Shown one piece after another: positions 48,501-61,023 of a stretch of 64,000 bases of DNA. Position 1 is the first letter of the stretch, and every line of letters begins with the position of its first letter. Source of the DNA: Ophiodon elongatus (taxonomy: Eukaryota > Chordata > Actinopteri > Perciformes > Hexagrammidae); the NCBI GenBank assembly GCA_016806645.1, contig JACSYO010001640.1, forward strand, positions 3,174,501-3,238,500. Direction: 5' to 3'. The translations under genes were made by a program, and so were the position numbers. The notes below the pieces were generated by a model. The model did not search any database. It worked only from the letters and a program-made list of their open reading frames with translations, and was not told where the DNA came from.

Positions 48501-51500
48501 AGAAAGCCTGCACAAAGTTAGATCTTTTTGGAGCCAGCCAACATCAAACATTTTTGCTCTTTATACCCTCATCATACCTTGTGATATGTTTGTATGGTAA
48601 GTAGTGCAGGCTATAGGTGAAAAAAGAAGGCACTCACCAAGTGAATGGCAGGACTTACACTCCCATTCATTTCCCTCACATTCCTGCTGCTTGCTCTTAC
48701 TAGCCCTGGCACCTGGGGCGTGGCACTGTTTTTTTGGCTGAGTGACTGATTTAACTCCCTCTCTGTCCCCCTCCTCCACTCCACCTACCGCTCTCCCTCT
48801 CCCTGTCTTGTTTACTGTGCTCCCAGACCCCTTTCTGTAGTTGCTCAACAGGTTAGTGGTATTGTCATGTAGAATCCTGTCACGCAGAAATGAAGCAGTA
48901 GAATAATCTTCGTATGCGTTGAAAAGTTCAGGCTACAGAGATTCCCATGGTAAATGTATTGAACTTGGTGGAACTGAACAAAAAGTGAGAAGGTTAAGCT
49001 CAGTACATTTGGAGTTTATTCCAAGCAGCAAAGGAAAAAAAGAAACCGTGAAGGGGCTGGCACCTGCAGCAAACCATGTACAACAACCCTGAAATGTTTA
49101 CAGCCAAGCCTACATGAAGGCTGCCAGGGAATCCATAGCAACACGAATCAGGGGACAAGTCCTCTGAGCATTTGCGTCTCTCGTGGGATTGTGTGGAGAA
49201 AATTAGAAAATAAAAAAGCATTATCAAAGCTGAGACTGAGGAACTGGGCAATAACAAGGCAGGATATTACATGAATATCATTTAAAACAGTGTGGCTAAA
49301 ATCTGAATCGTCTCTGTAAAATGTCACCACCATTATTAAGAGATAACACTGATAACCCAAATAACACTCGTTACAATATGAGCATACATTCATGCTTAAT
49401 TAATGCAAAGCTAATGAAAGAATTAGTGTATTATACATCACTGAACTGTGCAATCTAAACAATTAGTATCAATATCATTATTAGAGCCCGGCTGATACAT
49501 TTTGATAAATTTGATAAAAACTTTATTATTCAACTGAAAAATGTCCTTCTCTGGTCATTTATTCTTAAATAAAAAAATGTAATGGATCCTTATCATAAAT
49601 GTTTGTTGAAGTTTCACTTTTATGTTTAGAATGAATGTTATGTATAAATCATTATAAATTTTGTTTTAATTCTCAACTATGATCATATCATATGTGGTAG
49701 ATATCGCCTAAAATTTTAAATACTAACTGACATTTAAGTTTTCCTGGTAGCAAAGGTGGCAACTTTGAGCTAAATGCATATTTACATTTCTAATTTCTAT
49801 CTCATTACTTCCTAACACCACAAATAGTCATCCCCAAAATGCCAGCCATTCAGATCACCATACTTAAATATTGAGGTTAGTTTGGTGAAACTTACAGATT
49901 CAATGAAGGTAGACTAAATAGTTATAGGACAAACTGCAGCCTCAAACATGACCACAAATTTGTATCGACACCTCTTTACAAACTGAGCTTTATAATCTTC
50001 ACCACGGTAGGAGTTATTGCAGGAGTTATTGCTAGGCGTACTTAATAAACTGTCAACTGAGAGTGACTTCACAAGCTGGAAAAACTTGGTAAAGAAATAT
50101 GCATACCGTAAAAGTGGAGTGACAGCATGATGAACATGAATGGTTGCGGAGGCGGGCCGAGTGTACAAGAGCGATGAAGTGAAAAGATCCGGCGGGTGTT
50201 TTGTCCTCTATTTCAATAACAGGCGGCAGATGGGAAAGGTCGCATGCAAGAAGAGCCCAAACTTGTGACAACAACTCATAAAGGCAGTGATAAACAGACT
50301 GACATGGCCCGCAGGTAATGTAATAAGATGTAAATTACTGCATGACCTGCCTGCAATGCTTCCAACGCTGCCTGATTTTGTTTGAAAACCCACCAAAACC
50401 ATCCAATTTACTCCCAGCTGTCATAAATTAGTAATATATTGACCTGCACATCCCTAGATTAGATATTCCTTTATTAGTCCCGCAAGGGGAAATTTACAGG
50501 ATCACAATTTACAGATTATTCATTTGCTGTTCCAATATTTAGCTGTGAACCCTTATCATATAGTGTTAGCCTTTAAAAGGATCAATATCTGTTGTAAAAT
50601 GTTGTCCCTATTATGATCACAATTTACAAGTTATATTTTAATCAGATTATCTGAGGGGAGCATAGCTGGTTTTATCATTTTGCCTGTTGGTCAATACAGA
50701 TAACCTAGCCATGATTTAAGTTGTAAATAGAGCGCTACATATCTATATACAACATACTGCAGTTCTCCTGCAGCTTTATTTAGTATGTGTGACCGCGCTT
50801 TAACTGTTTGATCTAGATTCTTTATTCCACATAAACTCATAGCATAATATCAGCTCCAAGAGTAAACCAAGTCACCGACTGTCGAGCCTGTCACTAATGA
50901 ATACCACATGATTACATCAGACATGATGACTCAAAGATGTTGAAATAAAAGTCTTACGTGTAATAATGCACAATAGCTGACTGCCATTATAACTGGAAAT
51001 GTCATTATTGCATTTAACCACATATTGCATTCAGGAAGGATCATGAGACCATCATCATACTTGATTAAATGTTCTCCTGATGAAGAAACAGACAAGAATT
51101 ACAACACTTGAGTAGAAAGGATGTGTGAAATCACAGTTGTACCTGTTGAATAACATGCAGCAGCAATAGCATCACAACAGCACTCTTTTTTTTATTTTTG
51201 TTGTTGTATATTATGATATTATTTTTAAAACGATTTAGGTATCAGACTGGATCACTGTGAACAAAAGAAAGGAAAAGTATAGATACAGATCAAAGAATGC
51301 TCACAATATCAATTAATATTCCCTGTAGAAGGTCCATCTGCTAATTTACATTGCAACTGGTCAAAGCCACACGTCAGCCTGCAATTTAGTGTAAAGAAAC
51401 ACCAAAGTGAAGCACTGTATTTGAAAAAATATATTTTTTAGGCCAAAAAAAAAGTTCAAATTTGAAGATAGATATTTTACATCAGCTGCCCTTAAAAATA

Positions 51501-52146
51501 TGTGCTCATACAGTAGCAGTAGCAGTGAAGAAAATGTGTCTGCAGCTTTAATTAGGTCAACCCCAAATAAAAAAGACAAATGTAAATATTTTCACACAGG
51601 GCTCAGACTTTGTGGCATGTAGCTCTCTCAGTCAGCTAATCCCAAAGTGACCAGGAACGACGACCAGGCATCAATTTACATGACTTGCTTTCAACAAACA
51701 CCCACCACTAACCGGTCTTTACAAAACAGCCCACTGAGGCTCCTGTGAGGGCCAAACCAGCAGCTACGACTCAGGTTTGAAAAGTCAGTCGGATTTTATT
51801 GGAAATTATTACAACTGGAAAAAAACACAGTCCAATTCTGGCTCAGCATAATCTCTCCCTACAACACATCTGCTTTTGGCTCTGAGTTTTAAAAAGATGG
51901 AAGAGACACTGAGCTTAACATGAAAGCGTGACAAAAATCAAAAAGCAGAGGAATTCAAAGTATTTACTGAAGACGACACACACGCAAACTCACACACGTG
52001 CACCCGACAAAATACATCCAAAAATGGTTTGCTGACACACAGATACTGGAATGTCCCAAATTTCGATAAAACTCTTTCACAAACGTCCAACTGGGCATGG
52101 GAAGTTCCTCAGATTACTCAGAGAAGAGAACGCACGCACGCACGCG

Positions 52147-52229
<83 letters not shown>

Positions 52230-55200
52230 CAGTATAATACAGCTGTTCACCAAAACGTTTGTTGTGCCAACATTAGTGTTTCTGTTCGTTTCTCAGGAAA
52301 ACCGTACTAAGGCAACAGGAAGAACCTTTAGCAACAACGCTTACGCTCACTCGTCGGCAGGGTGCCACCCCCAAGCTGCCAAGCGAAGCGGATTTTTGGT
52401 AGTTTTCATTCCCATTTCATGCAAAACATTTGGTGTTACCCAGACACCAGTAAATATCAAAACAACTAACCTGGCTCTGTCTGGAGGTACTACAGTAATT
52501 TACCAGCACCCCTAAAACTATCTAATTAATGTGTTGTATCTTGTTTGTTTAATCCGTGAACTAGACTTTAGGAAGTTACTGCTCCGAGCAAAGAAACAGT
52601 CTCGCATGACGAGACCCCCTCCGTGAAATATAAAAAAAATTGTTTTTACACGCTGGCTTTTGTGCGGACTGAACAAGCAATGCATGACATGTTAATAAAT
52701 GAGTTTGAGACGAGGTAGTATGCTGATTTCGTTATCTTGGGCCGAGCCAGGCTTCACTGTTTCCCAATGTTTTCAGTCTTTGTGCTAAGCTACACGGTAT
52801 TTGTATATTGACTGTTCAGACATGAGAGTGATGTGAGTCTTCTCATTGATCTCCCTGCAAGAACGAAAGATGAAAAGAAAACTGTTTTTGATTACTGAAG
52901 GGAAAACATGTTCACGGCTGTATGTACGTCAGTGTCAGGCATTCGCAAACAGAGAACTGTTGACGCTATAACACAATAAATACAATCAATAAATTTGAGC
53001 AGGTGATCGCGAATGCAGTGCATCTACAATCACAGCGAGCATGTTTTTTTTATTTTCTGTGGCACCACAGAGGTCTTAATCTGGAAACTTTGCTGACTGA
53101 TTTCTGATGAAAGCTGTTGACTATGGATAACAAAGTGGGAATAAACAGATACAATTTGCCTAGTCTACACTAATTACTAATTACATTATTTATGTCCTCA
53201 TTTAGTAAGTCTCATTTCTTTGAGACTTGCCATTTTCCAGATTTCTGACAATGTGTCCCTCAAGCTCACCTTCTCAAGCCAGACTGAGCCTATGGCTTCA
53301 GACATTAATTCCTTGAGAGGGGTAAAAGTCTAAGTAAGGATCTGGAATGTCTCCTGATTACTCAGGCAAAACCCAAAGCCGACTACGAAAAGGGTGGTCA
53401 AGAATCAGCGAATGCTGCTACCACAAAACTGAATGAAGTTGTTGTTCTGGCTTTTGTTCGACAGTTTTGCAGGAAAAAATAGAAGAACTCATTTTGGGGT
53501 CACCACAGGTAGATTTGGGTGAGATTCCTGTTCCAGTCTTTTATCTGATCAAGTAAAAATGTAACTATACCGCTCCTGTTGTAGGTGTTTTCTATTTCTC
53601 AAAACACCACTGTTGCAGTCAAAAAGTAATTTTAAGAGCAGCTAGCCTATAAGTATGTAGTTTAAATGGGGATATACATGTTGTTGTTTTTCCTCCAGGT
53701 GAACTTGTAAACAAGATTACCTTTGAAATTAAAGTTGTTTACGAAAATATGTATTATATTGTATATTTGAGTGTTGAACAGAATCAGGTGAGTTAGATTT
53801 TTGCTTGAGAATTGTTTTCAGCTGAAGCAGGTTGTGTCTTGCCGAGACGGCACAAATGAACACTCATGATGACTTATTTAACTCTTCTTTGTGATGCATG
53901 AAGGAGTGGAAAAGAGGGAGGCAATTTAATGCTGTTACTATTATACAATGACTAGTAAAATTAGAATTATTGATAATTTAAATAAACAACAATTATGCTT
54001 TTCCGAGTTGCTGTGCCTGACTTCAATAAGAGCAAGGAATTAAAAGTAACATTGGCAGCCCAAAGGAAAAAGGGACATAACGGACGACAATAAACTACAT
54101 GAATATATGTAAAGCTATTAAAGAGCGACCCAGTTCACCTTGACTTGCCCTGACTTGTCCTGAGGCAAGAGATTCCACTGTGTGTGGGGGAGAGAAGCAA
54201 ACGTGACCTTTGATTTTAAAAAGCGCTGCAGCAGGACAACTTGACACAAGGTTAAAAGGATAATTATGTAGCCGGGAGTGAAGCAGAATGTGTTAACGGT
54301 GTTAATGTTAAACATGCAGCTTGTGATCTTGTGACCAGTCGTGTCATGCTGTTGGTTTTTTAGGTCGGGATTTATTCTTGTTTATCTACTCAGTTATCAA
54401 GTTTCAAAACTAAATGGGGGTGAATTATGTCTTTGATACTGTGATTGGAACAATAGGAGGTTCAGTATTAACAAAGTAGAACAAAAAAAACATCGTACTC
54501 AACCAATAACAAGAAAGCTGGGCTGCATGCAACCAAAGTCCAAAATGTTGCACCAAAATCAATTACATTGTGCCATGTAAATTAAGTAGATAAGTTGACA
54601 TATAAATGAGCTCTACAAAGCTTCACCTCTGTCCAGATCGAAGTTTGGTGTGTAGGTGCACGAGACTGTTGGTTGGCGCCCCCTTCAATGACACCTTCCT
54701 TTTTCTAAACAATACAGTACCATCCTGATAATGGTTATGTGTGGTCACCACACAAACGAACAAAGAAAAGATAGGCGCTACAATAATTTGTCATCCTTTC
54801 TCTTGGCCTCGGACGTACCAGGCGTCTCACTTAGTTGCCAAACCCGTCAGTGTTCCTTCAATAAAGACAGCGAGAGAGAATAACAACAATGACAGGATGC
54901 AAGGGGAAATCGTTCCAGCCCTGCCAGTCTGCCAAGGAAGCAGCAGATGACTAAGAAAAGAGAAATGAAAACACAGGATATTGAGGTAGTACAACCGTTA
55001 GGCTGAAAGATGGATTGTTAGACTACTTTGTGTCAAAGGTATTCAGCATTCTTGAAGGTCATGAAATACCTCCCTGTATGAGCCTCTATGAGGAGACCTT
55101 GTGATGTGACAGGTTTGATAAAAGTCAACAAAGACTGTTTGATGTTTGCCAGATTACTCAATAATGAAAACAATCCCTACCCACATTTTTCCTACACGTA

Positions 55201-58200
55201 CTGTCCATTTTGCATTTTTCTTCTGTGATGATCACACACAGAGTTGATAGCGAGTCCACTCAGATCAACTGAGATATTAAACATATTGACATGCAGACCT
55301 GAGTCCAGTATCAATAGATCAAACCCCTACTCAACCTTATCATCTGTGCTGCTTTTACCAATTGGCAATTATGAGACCTAATTCAAATTCAAGCGTTTTG
55401 TATTAAATGTGCCCATGCCAACTGTATTTGAACAGCAGAATCAACTCAGGATGCCGCTAAAAAAGACAATATAGTAAGTTGATACATGAGCTAATTACCG
55501 TCAGCCATTAACAGCTAAATTCACATTTCTAACGAGACAACATGACAACTGCTGCAGAAGGAAGGTGGTGATGAAAGAGGGGAGCGTCAGATTACAAGTT
55601 CTTACGGTCAACTAGTTTCAATTCTTATTGCAAGCTTATTGCAGAACATTACAATCAAACAACCGCAACATTCAGCCTCACCCTAACAAACCTTAAGTGG
55701 CCATTTGATCTTATCAATTAAACATGTTTAACATCAAATCACTATCTTTTTTTCTTTCTAAGATTATGTACCTCATAGACACTGCTTCCTATTGGCAGGT
55801 AGGCATATGTGGCCCCATACATGTGCAAATCATTTAATATAGACAACTATGGTTTCCTATAAAACATTATAATAAATGACACACGTGAGGTGCAACCTCT
55901 CCCTCTTTTATATAACCCTGGCAGTGTATAAAACGGTGAGTACAGCCTATCTATGAGCTCCTGACACCTAAACTACTGCTTCTCATTCGCCAATGGAAAG
56001 CGTCCTGTCAGCCAAGTTTCACCACACTTAATAATTAATGTCTTAGTTCAGAATCATCTTGCTCTGGAGAGAAACACTAGGGCTGAGTGTTAGATCTCAC
56101 AGGTGCTTTTGGCTTTTCGCAGAATCGTGTGAGAAATCCTCCACGCCATAATTGGAGGTAAAAGCATCAGGCATCGTGGCCTCCTGCACTCAACCTTTCC
56201 AATAGGAAGACATTGTGTCAACACTAAACCTGCTAAATCTGAAAAAATGCATCTTTTCTGCTCTATTTTGGCCTATAAGGACAACGTCATCTCCAGATTT
56301 ACGAACAGAAATCCTATGCTGAACCACAAATCAATCCTCATGCCGGTGAAACTACAGTTGAACCGCTGAAACGCTTCCATCCAGCTCGACACACAGAAAT
56401 AAAACAGAGTCCGTACTGTCTGCAAGATATACAGCTTCTTGTTCCACTTTGTGGATACCTCTGAACAGCCGATAAGTGTTTGGGCTGCTTCAGGGAAAGC
56501 AAATACCTGCTTCCATTTCATGAGCACTATTGACCTGCTAACCTAAATATGCCAAGGGGACAAAGTGTCTGCTTTTGTGGGTTTGCTGATAACTTCATTG
56601 CAGATCATAAAACCTAAGTGTGCTATATAGTACATATATACGTGCAAACTTGCATAAAACATCCACAAATCATGACATAAAATACAGTACTAATACCACC
56701 AAAATAGCAGTATGAGTAGAATAAAGTAAATCTAGGATATCAAATGACAGAAATGTTTGCGTTAAAATATTAAGATTCATTGAGTTTTTTTCCAGGATAT
56801 TTTCCCAATTTTTGTCAGATACTACTCTTTTTTTCTCAAAATTTGGGGATGTTCAACAATATTTTTGAAGAATATCTTATAAATTATTATATTTTTTGAT
56901 ATTTCACTATTTCTCACACAGATCACAAAAAAATGCCGGCATAAGCCGTGTTTAAGCATAATGTTTATAAAGTGTAAAAATTGTAGAACAAATTGGAGAC
57001 TGACAATCTAATATGACATAAAATGTACTAATTGTAGCAGAAACCACCTTTAGAATGAAACTAATTGTTTAAGACTGCAACACTAACGAGAAAGAAAATC
57101 ACATAAAATTGACACTTCATTATAAGATTTAGGTGCCACAGCTTCAACAGGTTGAACTACTCATATATTGATTTGCTGTGGCCAAAACAAAGTCACAAGT
57201 GTGCAGTAAATACCAGTGGCGGTGATATTTTGACCTGGCCCTGATTCGTCTTTTACTGAGGTTTGGTTTGTGTTAATGATTAATCAAATAGATTTAAGAT
57301 ATGTTAAGGAGGAATGAGTAATTTGCATCACTACTTTTGTTTTTGTCAAGACACACACACAATGAATATATCGGCACTCAACCCAAACAATATGCAAGAA
57401 ATGTATATCTAGTATCAATAATAAGGCTCATTAATAAGAGCAAAATCAAATTTATTTTATTTTAACATATATACTGTCACTCGTTCACAAACAACTTATT
57501 GTAGGATTCAACTGAAAATACTTTAAATCAATCTTACATCAGTATTTGTTCGAGGAGTGCACTTTTCTTCAAATAATAATGGTCATGTTGTCAATTCTTT
57601 GGTAATTTATTATTCATTCATTTACTGTTTCCTGATTGTGTGACATTTAAATGGATGTTGAAAGGATACATGCAGATGTATTAACAAAGACCAGAGATGC
57701 TAAAAACGGCTTAATGCCTGTCTGTATGTTAAAAAAGAATCTGCTGAGTGTTTCTAGTTTCTTTTTTTACTGCTTTAGTGCTTTTTGTGTGCACAATGAA
57801 ACAATTATCTAGCTCTTCTTTAGCTTAGTCAAGAAGGCAGCTGTGTTAAAATGCTGATAATATTACCATACTGTACTGGAAACTCCACCTTAATACTTGA
57901 TGACAAAAAATACTACAGGGGCAGGCAGTTTTTGGGTCCAGGAACCAACACTAGTTTCAGCTCCCGAGGTCCTAAAAAGGTGACCGTAAAATTTCTTCGA
58001 CCATTATTCATGTGTGTGTGTCTGTTCCTCACTAGGCTTTGCATCTTAGCACCAGTTTGAACAATATAGCTCCAACACTTCACTGAGGCATTCTAGACAG
58101 AGGGTCCTGATGACGAACAAAACCAGTAAAGTGAAGCCTTCATTGATGACTCAGGAGCCTGAGGGCCACAACCAAAAGCCCAAAGTGAATACCAAGGATC

Positions 58201-61023
58201 CTAGAAGAAGTGAGGTACTATTACCAGTATCCAGATTGACAGTAGTAGAGTCTTAGACAGATAGTATCAGACCAATTTGACCCATTTGTTTGGGACTCAT
58301 ATTGGTGTCTCATTCTGGGTTGGTTGGTTGGTTGGTTGAGCGTACATAATGCAAATTAACGTTAATGTCAAGCAGGATCACGTGGTTGCTTCCTTTATGT
58401 CACCTGGCAAAAAAAACGGGCAAAGCTGTATTAACTAAACTGTCTGAAGTATGCAAAACAAGTCGGGTTGATGTTAAACATGTGAAGACACCGTAAAGAA
58501 AGCTCCAACTACAAAACACTGAACCTCATGATACTTACAATGATCTCTACTTCACAAGACTACAGAGTCATGAGTTGAGTATGTCGGTATTCACAGTAAG
58601 AGAAAATATATCTTTGTTTTCTGTTTTAAAGACAGATTTGAGTTCAGAGTCCATCCGTTGGTGTGTGTATGACAGAACAGACACTCACTAAACCTATTGC
58701 AACAGCACATTTATGAACTCTGAATACACTTTTCCTTATTTTTCAGATGTTTTCCCTCTAAGGTATATTTTCTTTCATCATCAGATATCAACAAGCTTTC
58801 AAGGCAATCAAGTCATTTTAAGCGCATGCCGCTAAGTTTGCTTAACAAAGCAGAGTCAATATTAATAGAGTGCTATTTAAGCCCAGGTTTACACACAGGG
58901 CAGCCACAGGGTTAATGATTGACCAGGCTTTGCTGGGTGTCAATATGAAAAAAATAAAAAATAAAACTATGTCGAGATCTGTGGTCTTACAATTGTTAAC
59001 CGAGCTCGATAGAAGTTACGGGAAAGCCATAACGTTCTTCACCTTTGATGTGAAACCGGTGGGAAGACATTTTATGACGTCTGTTAACCCACTGTCCCTT
59101 TCCGACCACGAAGGGTGGTAAGACTAGCATTCCTATCCTGAGTGTCATTGTTACAGCTTTTCCTTGGTATTCCCTGAAGTACTCGCATGTTAAAAATATG
59201 TATTCCGCATCGTGTTTTAGCCTTCTAAAAAACAGCCTTATTGACAAAACAACCCAATCAATTACTACAAAAAGCTGCAGCAACTCACTCTATATTATCA
59301 CCATAGTAGAGAATACTTCTTTTTATCCAGGTGTGGGGTATGACTTGTCAATACTGACTTTGATGAAATAAAAAGGACGAATGGGATTTCTTTCTTCCCA
59401 TAAACAAACTGGGGGGGGAGTTGGCCGTGTCGGCAAGATGCAAAACTAACAATTTCACACACAGCCGTGTTGACTGTGCTAACACAAATACACAATAGTG
59501 TGATTAGTAAGTAAACGAGGTCGATAAGCTAAAGAACAAGTTACTATTGGTTCAGATCTCAAACTGATTTCTGCTGACTTAAGTGGTGCACTGGAAATGA
59601 TTAAAGTGTACAGTATTTCAGGCTTTCTGATGAGTCACAAGTAAAACTAAATACATCAATGAATACTGTGAGTTCAATCACAATCATCAGTCAATGAATA
59701 CCAATAAATTGCAGTATATAAATGCCAAAGATATGTTGCCAGTAATGTAGAAAAACTGTAAAGTTAAGCTCATTTCTCAACTGTAATATATCCCGCTCAG
59801 CACATACAGTATCTTGGTCACACTTTTAAAGTAACTATATTAAAAAGGTATACTATGCAGGATGTTCCTTAAAAAACGATGCATAGACTCATACATAAGT
59901 AATCCCTCTCGATCATCAGTCACGGCCTGTATCTGTCTCTATCTACCTCTGCCTGCATTTTATGATTATTTGCTGCCTTCGAGTCGTTTCTGGCGTCAGC
60001 CTTAGTGCACTGGGTGTTTAGCCCCTGCGCATGCGCATGCGCTATCCAAAAGGAAGCTAAACACAAAAACGCAAGTTTAGCAGGCCGACACGCCAAGAGG
60101 ACAAAGCGCTTCCAAATCGAGAGTGAATCTGGGGGTAGCCTTTCATTTGCGGTGTTTAAAGCTGCAAGTGACACGCTGGGCCCTGGTGAGGGGCCATGCG
60201 GGGGGGTAGGAGGGGGGCAACTGTGAATGTTGTGTTTACAAACATTCAGCAACAACTCCTGCATATTATGCATGTATGGGCGAATTTTAACACGTTTGTT
60301 TATGGTACGTTTTTTTTATTTAAAGAAAAACAAAAAGGATATATTTGTGTACTGACAACCAAGCAAGTCATTGTGAGCTAATATCTGCATCTCACTCATT
60401 TGTTCTCTCACTTTCTTGTGAATAAGTACGCTACAACACACTTATACGTATTCAACACCTGCTTCGGGCTCCCATACTTGTACTAACGCAGGTTATGTTC
60501 ATGGGCCCACTAGGGGCGGTGGAGAGCACGTGGTGCCGCCAGGGGGCGGGGCGGTGAAGGGGGAGGGGGGGAGGGGGACACGGGTGGCCTTTTCCAACAA
60601 ACCAGAGAAAATAGACAGCACTGCTTTTCAGATGGCAGGATGAAAAGTAAACTGGTCTGACCGGTGCGCATGCAGCTGCCGAGGGCTTCCGTTTGAAAGA
60701 AAGAAAGAAAAAAAAAACACTACTTCACCTTCCCCCAAGAAAGAAAAAAAATTAGAGTACAAGGCGAAGGACGCCATGGGCATCTTAGTAGAGAAAGATT
60801 AAAAACTTAACTATGCTCAGCAGCAGGCAGTCTAAAGATGTATGGCACCACTTTAACAGTTAGTTAGGTGGTAAGTTACACACACACTTATTCATGTATT
60901 ACAACTAGAGCGACAACACACGAGGGAGTAACCACAGGAGCCGGTGTTACCTTTTGAGTAGAAGGATCTGGGAGAATTCAGGTCGAGGTCCCCGCTGAAA
61001 AGGGAGATAAAGTCAGAGGGCAT
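30532..61023 (-). CDS. nfat5: nuclear factor of activated T-cells 5 (TonEBP)
   Basis: Thirteen coding exons (minus): 60951-61023, 45808-45933, 40695-41325, 39210-39399, 38030-38220, 37535-37707, 36291-36425, 36136-36188, 34450-34582, 33972-34046, 33680-33783, 31665-33444 and 30532-30770. They total 3903 nt, or 1300 aa, all phases consistent. NFAT5 is the osmotic-stress transcription factor that binds TonE sites as a dimer. The start MPSDFISLFSGDLDL keeps the N-terminal export signal. A basic NLS (RKSRKRTPRQRPG, about 224-236) and MDVFDADSAKGPH follow. The Rel DNA-binding domain runs from about 295 to 460 and includes RARYLTEGSRGSVKDR. The IPT domain spans about 462-568. Residues 629-1221 are a Gln/Ser-rich transactivation region, clearly shorter than the human one. 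The C-terminus DDLLVSLQ..GSNLTRSY matches the vertebrate end. Alternative 5' exons used in mammals were not identified. Confidence 0.96.
31665..33444 (-). other. nfat5: nfat5 glutamine-rich transactivation exon
   Basis: A single 1780-nt exon encodes residues 629-1221. It carries at least six clusters of consecutive glutamines (near 32190, 32420, 32730, 32900 and 32985 on the plus strand) built from mixed CAG and CAA codons. Short repeated modules of the type FQ..SxxxLQ and GLF are scattered between them. The corresponding human exon is longer. The mixed codons make the tracts less prone to slippage than pure CAG. Confidence 0.85.
35505..36085. mobile_element. TIR element (MITE-like) in an nfat5 intron
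   Basis: Imperfect terminal inverted repeats of about 40 bases: 35511-35555 ('ttttgaattttcaagtgggg...ctatagtcagt') against 36041-36080 ('cactgactatgg...aaccccgcttc'). The interior has no coding potential. It lies between the 53-nt and 133-nt exons, and its right end is about 50 bases from the donor of exon 36136-36188. Confidence 0.65.
40425..40490. mobile_element. remnant 'taatcgattaattaac' repeat end
   Basis: A short stretch, 'cgactaatcgattaattaactaatggttgcagctcta', resembles the end of a common fish non-autonomous repeat. Only this end is recognisable; the family is unknown. Confidence 0.35.
41606..41626. repeat. poly(A) tract in nfat5 intron 2
   Basis: A 21-base A run upstream (transcript direction) of the exon at 40695-41325. 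On the gene strand it is a U run some 280 bases before the acceptor. Confidence 0.9.
42554..42955. mobile_element. candidate MITE with TTTAAAGCTGGA termini
   Basis: The left end reads tttaaagctggaatgc...acttttgtc. The right end, reverse-complemented, reads tttaaagctggagtgc...acttttac. The element is about 400 bp and non-coding, with its internal half less AT-rich than the flanks. A TTTAA-like direct repeat may be the target site. It lies in nfat5 intron 2. Confidence 0.6.
43581..44874 (+). mobile_element. Tc1/mariner-type DNA transposon, inactive copy
   Basis: A 1294-bp element is flanked by TA at 43579-43580 and 44875-44876. Terminal inverted repeats of about 80 bp start CACACGTGG and differ mainly by one inserted base. 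It sits in nfat5 intron 2, antisense to the gene. The two ends have kept strong similarity while the coding part has decayed, so mobilisation in trans could once have been possible. Confidence 0.9.
43861..44740 (+). pseudogene. Tc1-like transposase pseudogene
   Basis: The reading begins MDHRKLRRESSQEIRRNI and encodes the paired-like helix-turn-helix domain. It continues into a DDE catalytic domain with WTDETELELFGKS, HGGGSVMFWGCFAA, then DNGPKHTA and SPDLNPIEHLW, so all three catalytic residues of a DD34E enzyme can be traced. It is broken by an in-frame TGA at 44197-44199, a single-base loss near 44483 that stops the frame at 44485-44487, and a TAA near 44577. After LNPIEHLWKDET the sequence jumps straight into the right terminal repeat, so the C-terminal part is deleted. 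The copy is not functional. Confidence 0.9.
45808..45933 (-). other. nfat5: nfat5 exon 2
   Basis: A 126-nt exon with acceptor CTGAACAG and donor CAG|GTAGGA. It encodes ESAYDLLPRELQLPS and a Gly/Pro-rich stretch, matching the vertebrate ESVYDLLPKELQLP segment. It is isolated by introns of 4.5 kb and 15 kb, so it is listed on its own to help locate it. Confidence 0.92.
46480..46844. mobile_element. MITE-like teleost repeat in nfat5 intron 1
   Basis: The right half reads 'gcaacctcactactagatgccactaaattctac...ccagtccttt', and the left end 'gtgtagcatttagga' is its partial inverse. Both ends, and the interior words 'ccaaacactgg' and 'gccaccgtaggttctc', match from memory a highly abundant percomorph non-autonomous element. 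The copy is diverged and non-coding. Confidence 0.65.
48613..48934 (-). other. splice-bounded open segment in nfat5 intron 1
   Basis: On the minus strand an open stretch of about 100 codons runs from a CTGTAG (ending 48929) to a good donor (CTTG|GTGAGTG, donor near 48633). It has no ATG. Its 3' phase fits nfat5 exon 2 (G|AG), but no 5' phase fits exon 1. The predicted peptide is Lys/Gly/Ser-rich and resembles nothing I know. It may be chance or a cryptic or alternative exon. Confidence 0.2.
50458..50515. mobile_element. fragment of a retrotransposon-like 3' end
   Basis: The stretch 'gatattcctttattagtcccgcaaggggaaattt' resembles a tail sequence found in many copies in teleost genomes, probably a non-LTR retrotransposon end. 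The rest of the element is not recognisable here. Confidence 0.5.
52131..52227. repeat. (AC)n microsatellite with CG-containing start, nfat5 intron 1
   Basis: A run of ACGC units turns into a long pure CA repeat, about 97 bases in all. It is an alternating purine-pyrimidine stretch. Confidence 0.95.
58318..58338. repeat. (GTTG)n short tandem repeat
   Basis: About five tandem TTGG units in nfat5 intron 1. Confidence 0.85.
60026..60042. promoter_or_regulatory. two overlapping NRF1-type palindromes
   Basis: The sequence TGCGCATGCGCATGCGC contains two overlapping GCGCATGCGC cores, the consensus bound by NRF1 (family knowledge). It lies about 900 bases inside nfat5 intron 1, in a locally CpG-richer patch. 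Whether it serves nfat5 is inference. Confidence 0.5.
60190..60218 (+). repeat. G-run cluster 1 near the nfat5 5' end
   Basis: Four G runs (GGGG, GGGGGGG, GG, GGGGGG) within 30 bases form a G-quadruplex candidate on the plus, non-coding strand of nfat5. Confidence 0.6.
60541..60587 (+). repeat. G-run cluster 2 near the nfat5 5' end
   Basis: At least five runs of four or more G in 47 bases, about 400 bases downstream of the first nfat5 coding exon in transcript direction, on the template-opposite strand (C-rich in the transcript). Confidence 0.7.

Noticed and set aside
49480..49900. 'agagcccggctgatac' motif suggesting another dispersed repeat in nfat5 intron 1
   Set aside because: Only the first 20 or so bases resemble a known repeat start; no body or second end could be traced.
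59920..60273. 117-codon minus-strand open frame in nfat5 intron 1
   Set aside because: It overlaps a CpG- and G-rich patch that lacks stop codons by composition, and the peptide resembles nothing known.
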